Source: a gamma proteobacterium HTCC5015
Lineage (GTDB): Bacteria > Pseudomonadota > Gammaproteobacteria > HTCC5015
Direction of reading: 5' to 3'
DNA: 64,000 nt
Assembly: GCA_000155715.1 (NCBI GenBank)
Contig: DS990598.1
Coordinates: 115,456 to 179,455 of the forward strand
This document shows, piece after piece, positions 8,637-16,320 of the stretch; position 1 is the first letter of the stretch, and every line of letters begins with the position of its first letter. The notes under the pieces are model-generated. The model did not search any database. It was not told the origin of the DNA and saw only the letters and a list, made by a program, of their open reading frames with translations. A program made the position numbers and the translations under genes.

Positions 8637-9287
8637 ATGAAAACTAAAGAACGCATATTGCTGACCAGCTTGGACTTGTTTAATCGCTATGGAGAGCCTG
8701 CGGTGACGACGAATCACATCGCAGATGAAATGGAGATTAGTCCAGGGAACTTGTATTACCACTACCGCAATAAAGAAGACATCTTATTGTGTCTCTACGA
8801 GCGTTTTGAAGAGGCCTTACTAGAAGCGTTAAAGGCGCCGGAACCCGAGGCAGTTAAGCTCGAAAATATGTGGCTCTTTCTCCATCTTATTTTTGAAAAC
8901 ATTTGGCACTATCGTTTCTTTTATCGCGATCTCGACCATATTCTCTCCAAGAGTGAAAAGATAAAACGGCGCTATTCTCGCGTACTCCTTAAAAAAATTG
9001 ATACTGCAAAGTTGCTCTGCACGGGCTTGAGTGAGCGCGGTATTTTGGTGGCCAGTGCCAGTGAAATCGACGCTTTATCCCACAATATGGCCCTAACGGC
9101 GAGCTACTGGCTCAATTTTCAGTCAGCGTTGCAAAAGAGCCCCCAAGACGAACTGAGCGCTAAAGATATTAGCCTCGGCGTTTACCAGGTAATGGCGTTG
9201 ATTGCGCCTTATCTGCGCGATGAAGAGCGCGGTATGTTGCAGTCTTTAAGTCGCGTCTACCTCGGCGATACGCTCAGCAATGGCTAG
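8637..9287 (+). CDS. TetR/AcrR-family transcriptional regulator
   Basis: A 216-residue repressor-like protein. The N-terminal helix-turn-helix is clear: KERILLTSLDLFNRYG, then TTNHIADEMEISPGNLYYHYRNKEDIL (about residues 4-55). The C-terminal ligand/dimer domain is helical with aromatic clusters (HYRFFYRDLDHIL). It sits between the terminator of the envelope operon and the convergent fatty acyl-CoA reductase gene. Candidate targets are dyads upstream of both (1588-1601 and 11569-11605). The ligand is unknown; an acyl-CoA or other hydrophobic effector is plausible from context only. Confidence 0.9.
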   Translation: MKTKERILLTSLDLFNRYGEPAVTTNHIADEMEISPGNLYYHYRNKEDILLCLYERFEEALLEALKAPEPEAVKLENMWLFLHLIFENIWHYRFFYRDLDHILSKSEKIKRRYSRVLLKKIDTAKLLCTGLSERGILVASASEIDALSHNMALTASYWLNFQSALQKSPQDELSAKDISLGVYQVMALIAPYLRDEERGMLQSLSRVYLGDTLSNG

Positions 9288-9409
9288 GCTGCTCACCGTG
9301 GCGGTGTTTTTAATAGCACTTACGACGGTGGTTCAATAGATGCGACTTCATGATGTCGGCGCCTTAAAGCGGGCGAATGTTTTGTGTGCCATCTACTTGG
9401 TGTGGGCAT

Positions 9410-9437
9410 AAAAAAGGCAGCCGAGGCTGCCTTTTTT
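9410..9437. terminator. Bidirectional intrinsic terminator between TetR and FAR genes
   Basis: AAAAAA-GGCAGC-CGAG-GCTGCC-TTTTTT: a 6-bp GC stem with an A-run before and a T-run after it, so it can terminate from either side. The minus-strand reductase ends 25 bp away and the TetR gene ends about 120 bp before it. Confidence 0.88.
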
Positions 9438-9461
9438 ACTGCTGCGATTGCTGAGCAATTA

Positions 9462-11447
9462 TTACCAATGAATGCCGCGTGTGAGTTGGGCAAAGGCCAT
9501 TTGCTCGGCAGAAACGGCCGCCGCCTTGTCCGACTTCTCACCTCGCGCAGCTGCGGAATCGGGGAACAGTGTAAAGGCGGTGTTGAGTACCACTTCTGTG
9601 AGCTTGGGTGCCAAGGAGTGCATGACAGAAGCGGTGGTGCCAAGTCGCGTGGCAATGCGCTTGGGCCGTTTGATAATCGCTTCAGCGACCAAATCAGCCG
9701 CTTCCTCGGGGGTGTAGGTGGGCACGTGATTGTACATCTTTGTGGGAGCAATCATGGGTGTGCGCACCAGCGGCATATTGATGGTGGTAAAACGGATGTT
9801 GTCGCTAGAAAACTCCGAGGCAGCGCACTGGCTAAACGCATCTAGCGCCGCTTTAGAGGCGACATAGGCCGAGAAGCGGGGCGAGTAGCTGAGTACGCCA
9901 ATAGACGAGATGTTGATGACGTGGCCGCCGCGCTTTTCGATCATTTTGGGTAGGAAGCCCATCGTCAGGCGTAGACAGCCAAAGTAATTCAGTTGCATCG
10001 TGCGCTCGTAGTCGTGGAAGCGATCAAAGGAGAGCGCAACTGAGCGACGAATAGAGCGACCTGCATTGTTGATTAGAATATCGATACCACCGAGATCTTT
10101 GTTGACTTGTTCTGCCAAGCGATCGCAGTCATCGAGGTCTGAGATGTCGCAGGTGTAAATGTAGGCTTCGCCACCCACTTTCTTCATTTTTTCAGCAGTT
10201 GCTTTCAACTTATCGGCATTTCGAGCCACGATAACCACTTTGCCCCCCGCCTCTGCGAGGCGCAGTGCCGTGGCTTCGCCAATGCCCGAAGAGGCGCCTG
10301 TTACCATCACGACTTTTCCAGAGATGCGTCCGCCCAAGCTGCGATCAATAAATAGATCGGGGTCCATATTGCGTTCCCAGTAATCCCATAGGCGCCAGGC
10401 GTAGTCTTTGATGTCGGGGGCCTTGATACCCGTTCCTTTCAGTATTTTTCGGGTTTCTCGGTTGTCGAAGCGAGTGGGATGGTTGACGAATTTGAGCAGG
10501 TCGGCGGGAATACCCAAGTCGTTGCTGATGGCATTGATAAATCGCTGTACTGGCGGAATTTCAGCGACACCGCTGACGATGTACGAAGGAATAAAGGAAA
10601 ACATTTTTGCGTTGATGCGCATCGTCATTTGAGGAGCGTGAGCGGCATCGGCAAAAATGTTGATGACCTCGCCGATACGGCGTGGGTTGTCTTCGGTAAG
10701 GTGGAAGCACTGGCCGTTCAAGCCACGCTGGTGCGAGATGTAGGTCATTGCATCGACGACAAAATCCACCGGGACAATGTTCCAAGTACCGCCTTCTAGA
10801 CCGACGAGAGGCATCCACTTGGGCATGTTGTTGCGCAGTTTTTGCAGGCTCTTAAAGAGGTAGTAGGGGCCGTCGATTTTGTCCATCTCACCGGTTTTTG
10901 AATCGCCGACGACGACGCCGGGACGATAGACCCGCCATGGAATATCGCACTCTTTGCGTACGATGCCCTCGGAGTCGTGCTTGGTGCGGAAGTAGGGGTG
11001 ACCCAGACCCTCGGCCTCTTCGAACATGTCTTCGCGGAAAACGCCGGAGTAAGTGCCCGCTGCTGCGATGGAGCTGGTGTGGTGAAAACAGCCCGCCTCA
11101 ATGGCTTCGGCAAGCTGAATGGCATTGCGTGTCCCTTCGATGTTAGCGGTTTCCTGTGCCTCCGCGCTGGCGCTTAAATCGTAGATGGCCGCGAGGTGGT
11201 AAAAGTGCTTGATATTGCCCTTGAGCTCTTTGAGCTTAGCGGCGCTGACGCCCAGCTTGTTGCGAGACAGATCTCCGGTAACGGGGACGATACGGTCGCC
11301 GCCGCCCCATTGTTTGATCAGCTGATTAAGCTTTTTCTTTGAGCCACTGCGCGTTAGCACATAGATCGTGCCGCGCTTTTCATTGAGCAGTTTTTGAACG
11401 AGGCGTTTGCCAATAAAGCCGGTGGCGCCGGTAACGAAATAAGCCAT
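9462..11447 (-). CDS. Two-domain fatty acyl-CoA reductase (alcohol-forming, Marinobacter wax-ester type)
   Basis: A 661-residue NADPH-dependent enzyme expected to reduce long-chain acyl-CoA through the aldehyde to a fatty alcohol, the alcohol supply for wax esters. The N-terminal extended-SDR reductase domain has TGATGFIG (residues 7-14) and YxxxK (Y152/K156). The C-terminal classical SDR domain has TGASSGIG (383-390), NNAG (460-463), the catalytic Ser region ISSIG, and Y528/K532. Length and running sequence agree, as far as I recall it, with the characterised Marinobacter VT8 reductase Maqu_2507. AGGGGAAGG precedes the ATG. No wax ester synthase/DGAT is in the window, so the product's fate here is inferred. 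PHA genes lie upstream. Confidence 0.9.
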   Translation of the reverse strand: MAYFVTGATGFIGKRLVQKLLNEKRGTIYVLTRSGSKKKLNQLIKQWGGGDRIVPVTGDLSRNKLGVSAAKLKELKGNIKHFYHLAAIYDLSASAEAQETANIEGTRNAIQLAEAIEAGCFHHTSSIAAAGTYSGVFREDMFEEAEGLGHPYFRTKHDSEGIVRKECDIPWRVYRPGVVVGDSKTGEMDKIDGPYYLFKSLQKLRNNMPKWMPLVGLEGGTWNIVPVDFVVDAMTYISHQRGLNGQCFHLTEDNPRRIGEVINIFADAAHAPQMTMRINAKMFSFIPSYIVSGVAEIPPVQRFINAISNDLGIPADLLKFVNHPTRFDNRETRKILKGTGIKAPDIKDYAWRLWDYWERNMDPDLFIDRSLGGRISGKVVMVTGASSGIGEATALRLAEAGGKVVIVARNADKLKATAEKMKKVGGEAYIYTCDISDLDDCDRLAEQVNKDLGGIDILINNAGRSIRRSVALSFDRFHDYERTMQLNYFGCLRLTMGFLPKMIEKRGGHVINISSIGVLSYSPRFSAYVASKAALDAFSQCAASEFSSDNIRFTTINMPLVRTPMIAPTKMYNHVPTYTPEEAADLVAEAIIKRPKRIATRLGTTASVMHSLAPKLTEVVLNTAFTLFPDSAAARGEKSDKAAAVSAEQMAFAQLTRGIHW

Positions 11448-11568
11448 AAGTCCTTCCCCTTAATAATGGATTTATGCAATAGCTGTGCTTGAAAGCTACT
11501 GCTCCTGCTTGCTTTAAGCAAGCGCATAATCACATTTATTGGCGTGAAATCACTTGAACGATATGGCT

Positions 11569-11605
11569 AAATTAAAACAACTGTTTGAAACGATTGTTTT
11601 AATTT
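11569..11605. promoter_or_regulatory. 37-bp quasi-palindromic operator with tandem AAAC-N4-GTTT boxes
   Basis: Outer arms AAATTAAAACAA and TTGTTTTAATTT are perfect 12-bp inverted repeats; the inner part is GTTT-G-AAAC. Read another way, it holds two consecutive AAAC-N4-GTTT boxes (11575-11586 and 11588-11599). That resembles the fatty-acid-responsive PsrA (TetR family) box of pseudomonads as I recall it (G/C-AAAC-N2-4-GTTT-G/C). It lies about 120 bp upstream of the fatty acyl-CoA reductase start and 10 bp past the end of the PHA-system gene. A role as TetR-type operator is inference; AT-rich terminator is the alternative. Confidence 0.55.
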
Positions 11606-11615
11606 GCGTCAAAAG

Positions 11616-11903
11616 TTAAGAGGCTGCGTCATCAATGGCTTTATCGAGGCCCTCATGGATTTTTTGTTCGATAGTACTTTTCAGGGGGGACAGCATCATA
11701 CTGAGCTTTAATTGAACGTCGATCGTGTCATGGCTCAAGGCGATTTTACCGCTGGCGCCGCGGCCTTTAATGGCTAAATCATTGCCATTCCACTGGGATT
11801 GAATGCCCGCTTTGTCGCGCAGTCGATCTCTGAGCACTTCTAGGCGCTGTTTGGCTTCCTCGATGCTAAAGGGGTGTTTGCGGGCAATATGAATTTGGCT
11901 CAT
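11616..11903 (-). CDS. Polyhydroxyalkanoic acid system family protein (PHA_gran_rgn)
   Basis: A 95-residue protein beginning MSQIHIARKHPFSIEEAKQ, matching the small family annotated as a polyhydroxyalkanoate-system protein (PF09650/TIGR02610). These are small cytosolic proteins encoded near phasins; their molecular role is not settled. The central strand-rich segment (WNGNDLAIKGRGASGKIAL) and helical C-terminus (STIEQKIHEGLDKAIDD) fit the family. It is divergent from the phasin gene, with a 126-bp shared upstream region, and precedes the fatty acyl-CoA reductase on the same strand. Confidence 0.82.
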   Translation of the reverse strand: MSQIHIARKHPFSIEEAKQRLEVLRDRLRDKAGIQSQWNGNDLAIKGRGASGKIALSHDTIDVQLKLSMMLSPLKSTIEQKIHEGLDKAIDDAAS

Positions 11904-12029
11904 AAGTAATTCCTAATAGTTCGGGCTGTTGTGTGAAGCCCACTTTATGCTTTTAGTATGTTTATTCTAGAGGCTGCGTTTTACAATGTCGTCATATTAA
12001 TAGTTAGACAGCTGGAGTTATACCCGCCC

Positions 12030-12479
12030 ATGAATGCATTTGACGATATTAAAAATCGCGCAAAAGCGGTGACTGAACACGAGGTTTCAAAGAAAATCCA
12101 AGACTCTGCCAATAATGTTTTACAGGCGGGCCTCGGTTCGCTGGCCAAACAGCAGGAGGAAACGGGCAAAGTTTTTGAGGCCTTGGTGAAGCAGGGGCAA
12201 GACATCGAAGACCGTGCGCGCAGTGTCGTAAAACAGCAAATCCGCACAACGGAAGATCGTATCGAAGGCGTGCGTAAAGTGGCCCAAGAGCGCGTGGATG
12301 CCGTGCGTGGTCGCGCGACTGTATCCATTGATCGCGTTGAATCGGCAATTCAAGAGGGTGTGAGCCAAGCGATCGAAAATATTGGCATGATTACCAATGA
12401 ACAAATTGCCAAGCTCAACCGCCGCATTGATGAGCTTGAAAAAGCGCTCGATAAAGTCGAGAACAAGTTCAAAAAATAA
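12030..12479 (+). CDS. Phasin-family PHA granule-associated protein
   Basis: A 149-residue, almost wholly helical protein with the phasin pattern: VSKKIQDSANNVLQAGLGSLAKQQEETGKVFEALVKQG split over residues 19-56, then a charged coiled coil ending in a leucine-zipper-like ELEKALDKVENKF. Phasins coat polyhydroxyalkanoate granules and control their size. ATG 12030 follows CTGGAG; an upstream in-frame start at 11958 would add an unrelated hydrophobic stretch. The stop overlaps the next gene's start (TAATG), so the two are translationally coupled. Confidence 0.85.
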   Translation: MNAFDDIKNRAKAVTEHEVSKKIQDSANNVLQAGLGSLAKQQEETGKVFEALVKQGQDIEDRARSVVKQQIRTTEDRIEGVRKVAQERVDAVRGRATVSIDRVESAIQEGVSQAIENIGMITNEQIAKLNRRIDELEKALDKVENKFKK

Positions 12480-13225
12480 TGTCGGAAAAGCTTTCAAAGA
12501 AACAAGAAAACGCCCAGCGGCTCTACGAGCAGTTGAGCAAAGCGATAGAGCGTCATCGCCACCGCAAGCAAGACCTAGAACTAGAGCGGCAGGTGAAAGA
12601 ACTGGCTTATTTTCAAGCGAACCGCTTGCTAAAAACCTATGCCGATTTGTATCGCAATGAGTCCTATCGAAAAGCGGTATTGTTCTTTACCGATGATATG
12701 TACGGCCCCAAGGATTACAGCAAGCGCGACATGGATGCTAAAAAAGTCTACCCCCTAATGTCACGTGTTCTGCCGGCCGGCATGGTGGGGACACTCGCGA
12801 CGGTGATGGAGCTGAATACGCTGACCATGAAACTGGATGAAGAGATGGTGGCTCAGCTGAATCAGCTTGGAGGCACCGACGACATCACCGACGCCAGCTA
12901 TGTCGAGGCCTTCAGGCGCTGCGATAACCGAGCGCAGCGCGATTATCAACTCAAGCTTGTCGTTCGAGTGGGTAAGGAACTCGAGCGCTATGTGCGTATG
13001 CCCTATGTGTCAGGGGCGCTGAAGTTGGCCCGCAAACCCGCCCATCTATTGGGTTTGGAAGAGCTGCAAGACGTTCTAGAGCGTGGCTATGAGTGCTACA
13101 AAGCCATGGGCAAAGCTGACGAGTTTTTGTTCCAAATCGAAGATCGTGAGAGCAAGATCATGGATGCCATTTTTTCTGGGCAGGAAAAGCCCTTTTCAAT
13201 CGAAACCGTCCCTCTCAAGGCCTGA
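12479..13225 (+). CDS. Conserved protein of unknown function coupled to the phasin
   Basis: A 248-residue soluble protein, mainly helical, with no signal peptide or membrane segment. The most distinctive part is FFTDDMYGPKDYSKRDMDAKKVYPLMSR around residues 71-98, split here by an acidic/basic pattern that looks like a conserved motif; a helical bundle rich in Leu and charged residues surrounds it. I recognise the motif as a conserved hypothetical family but cannot assign a function. Its start overlaps the phasin stop (TAATG), so equal synthesis with the phasin is expected. A link to PHA granule biology is inferred only from that coupling. Confidence 0.75.
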   Translation: MSEKLSKKQENAQRLYEQLSKAIERHRHRKQDLELERQVKELAYFQANRLLKTYADLYRNESYRKAVLFFTDDMYGPKDYSKRDMDAKKVYPLMSRVLPAGMVGTLATVMELNTLTMKLDEEMVAQLNQLGGTDDITDASYVEAFRRCDNRAQRDYQLKLVVRVGKELERYVRMPYVSGALKLARKPAHLLGLEELQDVLERGYECYKAMGKADEFLFQIEDRESKIMDAIFSGQEKPFSIETVPLKA

Positions 13226-13364
13226 AATCGCTCTAGCAGCCTGCTAGCCCCTTTCGATTGAATCAGGCTATCAGCCCCATAGCCTCTATGGGGTAGACAC
13301 TCTTGAGCGGCCTTTTATAATGCATCCACGATCATTATTCACCGACACAAGAGAGGAGAATCTC
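13226..13364 (+). promoter_or_regulatory. Promoter region of the peroxiredoxin gene
   Basis: A perfect -10 hexamer TATAAT lies at 13316-13321, with GAGAGGAG (13351-13358) as ribosome binding site. No good -35 was found at 17 bp. Just upstream is CTAT-N7-ATAG-N3-CTAT (13268-13289) within the hairpin CCCCATA/TATGGGG (13275-13293). The ATAG/CTAT elements partly resemble an OxyR site but the spacing is incomplete, so activator control is only a suggestion. Confidence 0.4.
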
Positions 13365-13970
13365 ATGTCAGTACTAGTAGGCCGTCCGGCCCCCGACTTC
13401 ACTGCCGCTGCCGTTCTCGGCAATGGCGAGATTGTTGACGAATACAACTTTGCTGAAAAAACCAAAGGCAAATACGCCGTATTGGTATTTTATCCTTTGG
13501 ATTTCACGTTCGTTTGTCCCTCGGAGCTGATCGCTCTAGACAAGCGTACCCAAGAGCTCAAAGATCGCGGTGTTGAAGTGCACTCGGTGTCTATTGACTC
13601 TCAGTTTACGCACAACGCTTGGCGCAACACGCCCGTCAATGAAGGCGGTATCGGTGAGGTGTCTTACACCATGATTGCCGATGTGAAGCACGAAATCGCC
13701 AAAGCCTACGACGTCGAGCACCCCGATGCGGGCGTTGCCTTCCGCGCGACGTTCTTGATTGACCAAGAAGGCAATGTTCGCCACCAGTTGGTGAACGATC
13801 TGCCCCTCGGCCGTAACATGGACGAGCTGATTCGCTTGGTTGACGCGCTTCAATTCACTGAAGAGCACGGCGAAGTGTGCCCCGCAGGTTGGAATAAAGG
13901 CGATAAAGGCATGCAAGCCTCGCCCGATGGCGTTGCCGCCTACCTGTCCGAGGAAGCCGACAAGCTGTAA
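13365..13970 (+). CDS. Typical 2-Cys peroxiredoxin (AhpC/Tsa, Prx1 type)
   Basis: A 201-residue thiol peroxidase that reduces H2O2, organic peroxides and peroxynitrite, recycled by thioredoxin or AhpF. Peroxidatic Cys51 is in FTFVCPSE and resolving Cys172 in EVCPAGW, the Prx1-class spacing. GGIG (94-97) is present, but the C-terminal YF motif of over-oxidation-sensitive forms is not seen: the chain ends YLSEEADKL. ATG 13365 is chosen because GAGAGGAG sits 6 bp upstream; a TTG-type extension from 13320 is unsupported. It is monocistronic, with its own promoter region and terminator. Confidence 0.95.
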   Translation: MSVLVGRPAPDFTAAAVLGNGEIVDEYNFAEKTKGKYAVLVFYPLDFTFVCPSELIALDKRTQELKDRGVEVHSVSIDSQFTHNAWRNTPVNEGGIGEVSYTMIADVKHEIAKAYDVEHPDAGVAFRATFLIDQEGNVRHQLVNDLPLGRNMDELIRLVDALQFTEEHGEVCPAGWNKGDKGMQASPDGVAAYLSEEADKL

Positions 13971-13990
13971 GCGAGTCGCTTTCCCCCAGA

Positions 13991-14016
13991 AGCCCGCCAC
14001 CAAGGCGGGCTTTTTT
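13991..14016 (+). terminator. Intrinsic terminator after the peroxiredoxin gene
   Basis: Stem AGCCCGCC / GGCGGGCT with loop ACCAA, then a T-run. It begins 20 bp after the peroxiredoxin stop. Confidence 0.92.
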
Positions 14017-14141
14017 GTGGGCGGGATCGTTGGCTGTCTGCGAAGGGGCTTGATGATTGGCGTCAACGACACAGCTTGGCGCGTCTCGCCCTTTGTGTCT
14101 GCTGAAAGAGGGATTACTCTCAGAGCATTAGGGAGTGCTCT

Positions 14142-14669
14142 ATGAGTGTGATTCACCTAAAAACGCGCCGCCGCGGCCCCGTTGCCGTCGGCCAAAACCT
14201 CGGTGTTGAGCAGCACCTCAACGCCTATTGTCGATTCTTTGAGTCGCTGGATAAGCACGACTTTGATTTTCTCCGCGGTTACTTCAACTACCGCGTACGC
14301 TACTCCAATCCGCTGTGCGATGTGCGTGGTGTGGATCGCGTGCAAGCGGTTTTTGAGCGCCTCTACCGCCGCTGTGAAGCGCCCCAGCTCATTATTTGTG
14401 ATACCGCCGTTAGCGGCCAGCACGGCATGATTTACTGGAAATTCGTGCGTCACAAAAAGCGGCCCAACAGCACCGTAGTGACGGGAATGAGCCGAGTAAA
14501 ATTCGATGGCTATGGCCGCGTGGTATCCCACCGCGACATCTGGGATGCCAGCCACGCGCCGCGCCGTCCACTGGCGCGCTTGCGAGACGCTTGGCGTCGT
14601 TGGTTTGGCGCCCGCGAGCGACCCAAGCACTACCGCGCTAAACCGTTTCACGGCAGCCCGCCGTTTTAG
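14142..14669 (+). CDS. NTF2-like/SnoaL-type protein
   Basis: A 175-residue protein. Residues about 20-135 fit an NTF2-like fold with a SnoaL-type start (LNAYCRFFESLDKHDFDFLRGYF), central RYSNPLCDVRGVDRVQAVFERLY and terminal strands MIYWKFV / STVVTGMSRVKFDGYGRVVSHRD, where the last HRD-W segment is typical. It then has a basic Arg-rich tail (about 140-175). Such proteins often act as isomerases, cyclases or binding partners; no specific activity can be assigned. AGGGAG precedes the ATG. Its 3' end overlaps the convergent crotonase-family gene by 4 bp. Confidence 0.75.
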   Translation: MSVIHLKTRRRGPVAVGQNLGVEQHLNAYCRFFESLDKHDFDFLRGYFNYRVRYSNPLCDVRGVDRVQAVFERLYRRCEAPQLIICDTAVSGQHGMIYWKFVRHKKRPNSTVVTGMSRVKFDGYGRVVSHRDIWDASHAPRRPLARLRDAWRRWFGARERPKHYRAKPFHGSPPF

Positions 14670-15499
14670 AGTTTAGCCGTCGAGGGCTTGAGTCCTAGCT
14701 GATTAAAGTCGGCGCGACGTTTGTTGATAAAGGCGTCGATACCCTCGGCAAACTCAGGCTGTTGACTGCCTTGAGAAAAGTAACGCGCCTCTAGCGCGAG
14801 CTGCTCCTCCAATGAATGTTGGTCGCTCTGATTCAGAAGGGCTTTGGTGCGCGCAATGGCGTGAGTGGGCATGGCGAGCAAGCGCTCTAGCATGGACAGC
14901 AATTCAGATTCGAGATCGTCATCGGCCACCACGCGATTGATCAGCCCCATATCTAAGGCTTGCTTTGCGTTTAGGCGGTCGCTGAGCAAGGCGAGTTCCA
15001 TCGCCTTTCGCAGCCCCACGATACGAGGCAGGTGCCAAGTGCTGCCGCCGTCTGGTGTAATGCCAATTGTGGGATAGGCCAGTGTGAACAAGCTGGATTC
15101 GGCGGCAATGGCCAAATCGCAGCCCAGCATATAGCTCAAGCCAATCCCAGCACAGGCGCCATGAACTTTGGCGACGATCGGTTTGGGCATTTGGCGCATG
15201 ATCTCGACGGCGCCGTGAATTTCTTTAAACAAGGGCAGGGCTACTACTTCACCTTGGCGGTCGTCTTTACTGCCGATGAGCCCTTGAAAGTATTTTAAAT
15301 CGCCGCCGGCCATAAAGGCGCGGCCACTTCCCTCGAGTACAACGACGCGAATACGATCGTCTTCGGCTGCTTCTTTGAGTGCCGAGCACAGATCAAAGGG
15401 CAGTTGAGCTTCAAGACCATTAAGTGCTTCGGGGCGATTGAGTTCCACGCGGCCGATTGGGCCATCGCGGTGCAATAAGACAGTTTTTTGTTCGGGCAC
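14666..15499 (-). CDS. Enoyl-CoA hydratase/isomerase (crotonase) family protein
   Basis: A 277-residue acyl-CoA enzyme of the crotonase superfamily. The oxyanion-hole regions are present (SGRAFMAGGDLKYF; HGACAGIGLSYMLGCD). Both hydratase glutamates look replaced: by my alignment, E144 of rat hydratase falls on Ser and E164 on Tyr (TLAYPTIGITPDGGSTW). The Asp in TPDGG resembles PaaG-type isomerases (IPDCGGTW). Isomerase or other acyl-CoA chemistry is therefore likelier than simple beta-oxidation hydration. GTG start, with AGGAG about 9 bp upstream. Substrate unknown. Confidence 0.85.
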   Translation of the reverse strand: MPEQKTVLLHRDGPIGRVELNRPEALNGLEAQLPFDLCSALKEAAEDDRIRVVVLEGSGRAFMAGGDLKYFQGLIGSKDDRQGEVVALPLFKEIHGAVEIMRQMPKPIVAKVHGACAGIGLSYMLGCDLAIAAESSLFTLAYPTIGITPDGGSTWHLPRIVGLRKAMELALLSDRLNAKQALDMGLINRVVADDDLESELLSMLERLLAMPTHAIARTKALLNQSDQHSLEEQLALEARYFSQGSQQPEFAEGIDAFINKRRADFNQLGLKPSTAKL

Positions 15500-15651
15500 A
15501 GTGCAAGCTCCTAGTGAATCGTATCTGACTAATGTAACTAGATTGTTTGCTCTAGAAAACTACTTAAAACTGCGCTTCAAGTGAAATTAAGCGAAATTCA
15601 CTGAAACAGTTAAATTGTTGCTTACGAAAGAAACTCAAGAAGGGAAGAATC

Positions 15652-16227
15652 ATGGCGAATAAAGTGATTAAAGAAATCGAGTCCTACATTAAGAAGGGCG
15701 AAAAGCAGTTTGAAAAACTGACGAAAGATCTTAAGAAACAGCAAGAGTCTCAACAGAAGAAGTTGATGAGCGAAATTGAGAAGTACAAAACTCAATTGAA
15801 CAAATACAGCGATCAAGCGGCGGCCTATCCCGCGCAAATTCGCGAGCAAGTCGCCAAGCGTATTGACCCCGTTTTGCAATCGCTGAACGAGCTACTTGAC
15901 GATGTTCGCAAGAGCCTCGATGAGGTGCTCGATCAACTCGAAGACAGCGTGCCTGCGTTGAAAGATCGTCAAAAGCTGACGGCCGCTATTGAGCGCGCTA
16001 AGGCTGAGCTTGAAAAGCAAGCGGAAAAGCTGCGTGGCGCAACAGCCGCTCCTAAAAAGGCCTCTGCCAAGAAGAAGCCTGCGACTAAGAAGAAATCCGC
16101 TGCCAAGAAAAAGCCTACGGCTAAGAAAAAGGCAGCTGGTAAAAAAGCCGCCACTAAGAAAACAGCGAGCAAAAAGAAAGCTGCCAAGAAAAAGGCCGCT
16201 AAGAAGACTGCCGCTAAAAAAAGCTGA
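15652..16227 (+). CDS. Phasin/AlgP-like protein with histone-H1-like Lys/Ala tail
   Basis: A 191-residue protein in two parts. Residues 1-125 form an amphipathic coiled coil (KEIESYIKKGEKQFEKLTKDL, then heptads to about 120). Residues 126-191 are a low-complexity tail of KKKPA/KKKAA repeats. This layout is that of PhaF/AlgP proteins: a granule-binding or helical head and a histone-H1-like DNA-binding tail, which in Pseudomonas putida PhaF ties PHA granules to the nucleoid. A strong terminator follows. Tail length is prone to change by slippage in its repeats. The PHA role is supported by the phasin genes 3 kb upstream but remains inferred. Confidence 0.75.
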   Translation: MANKVIKEIESYIKKGEKQFEKLTKDLKKQQESQQKKLMSEIEKYKTQLNKYSDQAAAYPAQIREQVAKRIDPVLQSLNELLDDVRKSLDEVLDQLEDSVPALKDRQKLTAAIERAKAELEKQAEKLRGATAAPKKASAKKKPATKKKSAAKKKPTAKKKAAGKKAATKKTASKKKAAKKKAAKKTAAKKS

Positions 16228-16250
16228 TTTGAGTACAATCAGCTGAGACA

Positions 16251-16283
16251 AAAACGGGGCGCCCATCGGCGCCCCGTTTTTTT
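16251..16283 (+). terminator. Intrinsic terminator after the PhaF/AlgP-like gene
   Basis: Stem AAAACGGGGCGCC / GGCGCCCCGTTTT (13 bp) with loop CATC and a T-run; very strong. Confidence 0.95.
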
Positions 16284-16320
16284 GTCCGCCACTGAGTTGC
16301 GGAGCGCGCGGAGGGGCATT

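Noticed and set aside
9280-9407. Two tiny frames after the TetR gene (MARLLTVAVFLIALTTVVQ and a 23-codon frame at 9339)
   Set aside because: The first overlaps the TetR stop and looks like a signal-peptide-like stretch, but with no downstream protein and a terminator right after, no real gene can be supported.
13303-13308. TTGAGC as -35 of the peroxiredoxin promoter
   Set aside because: Only 7 bp from the TATAAT element, far from the 16-18 bp needed.
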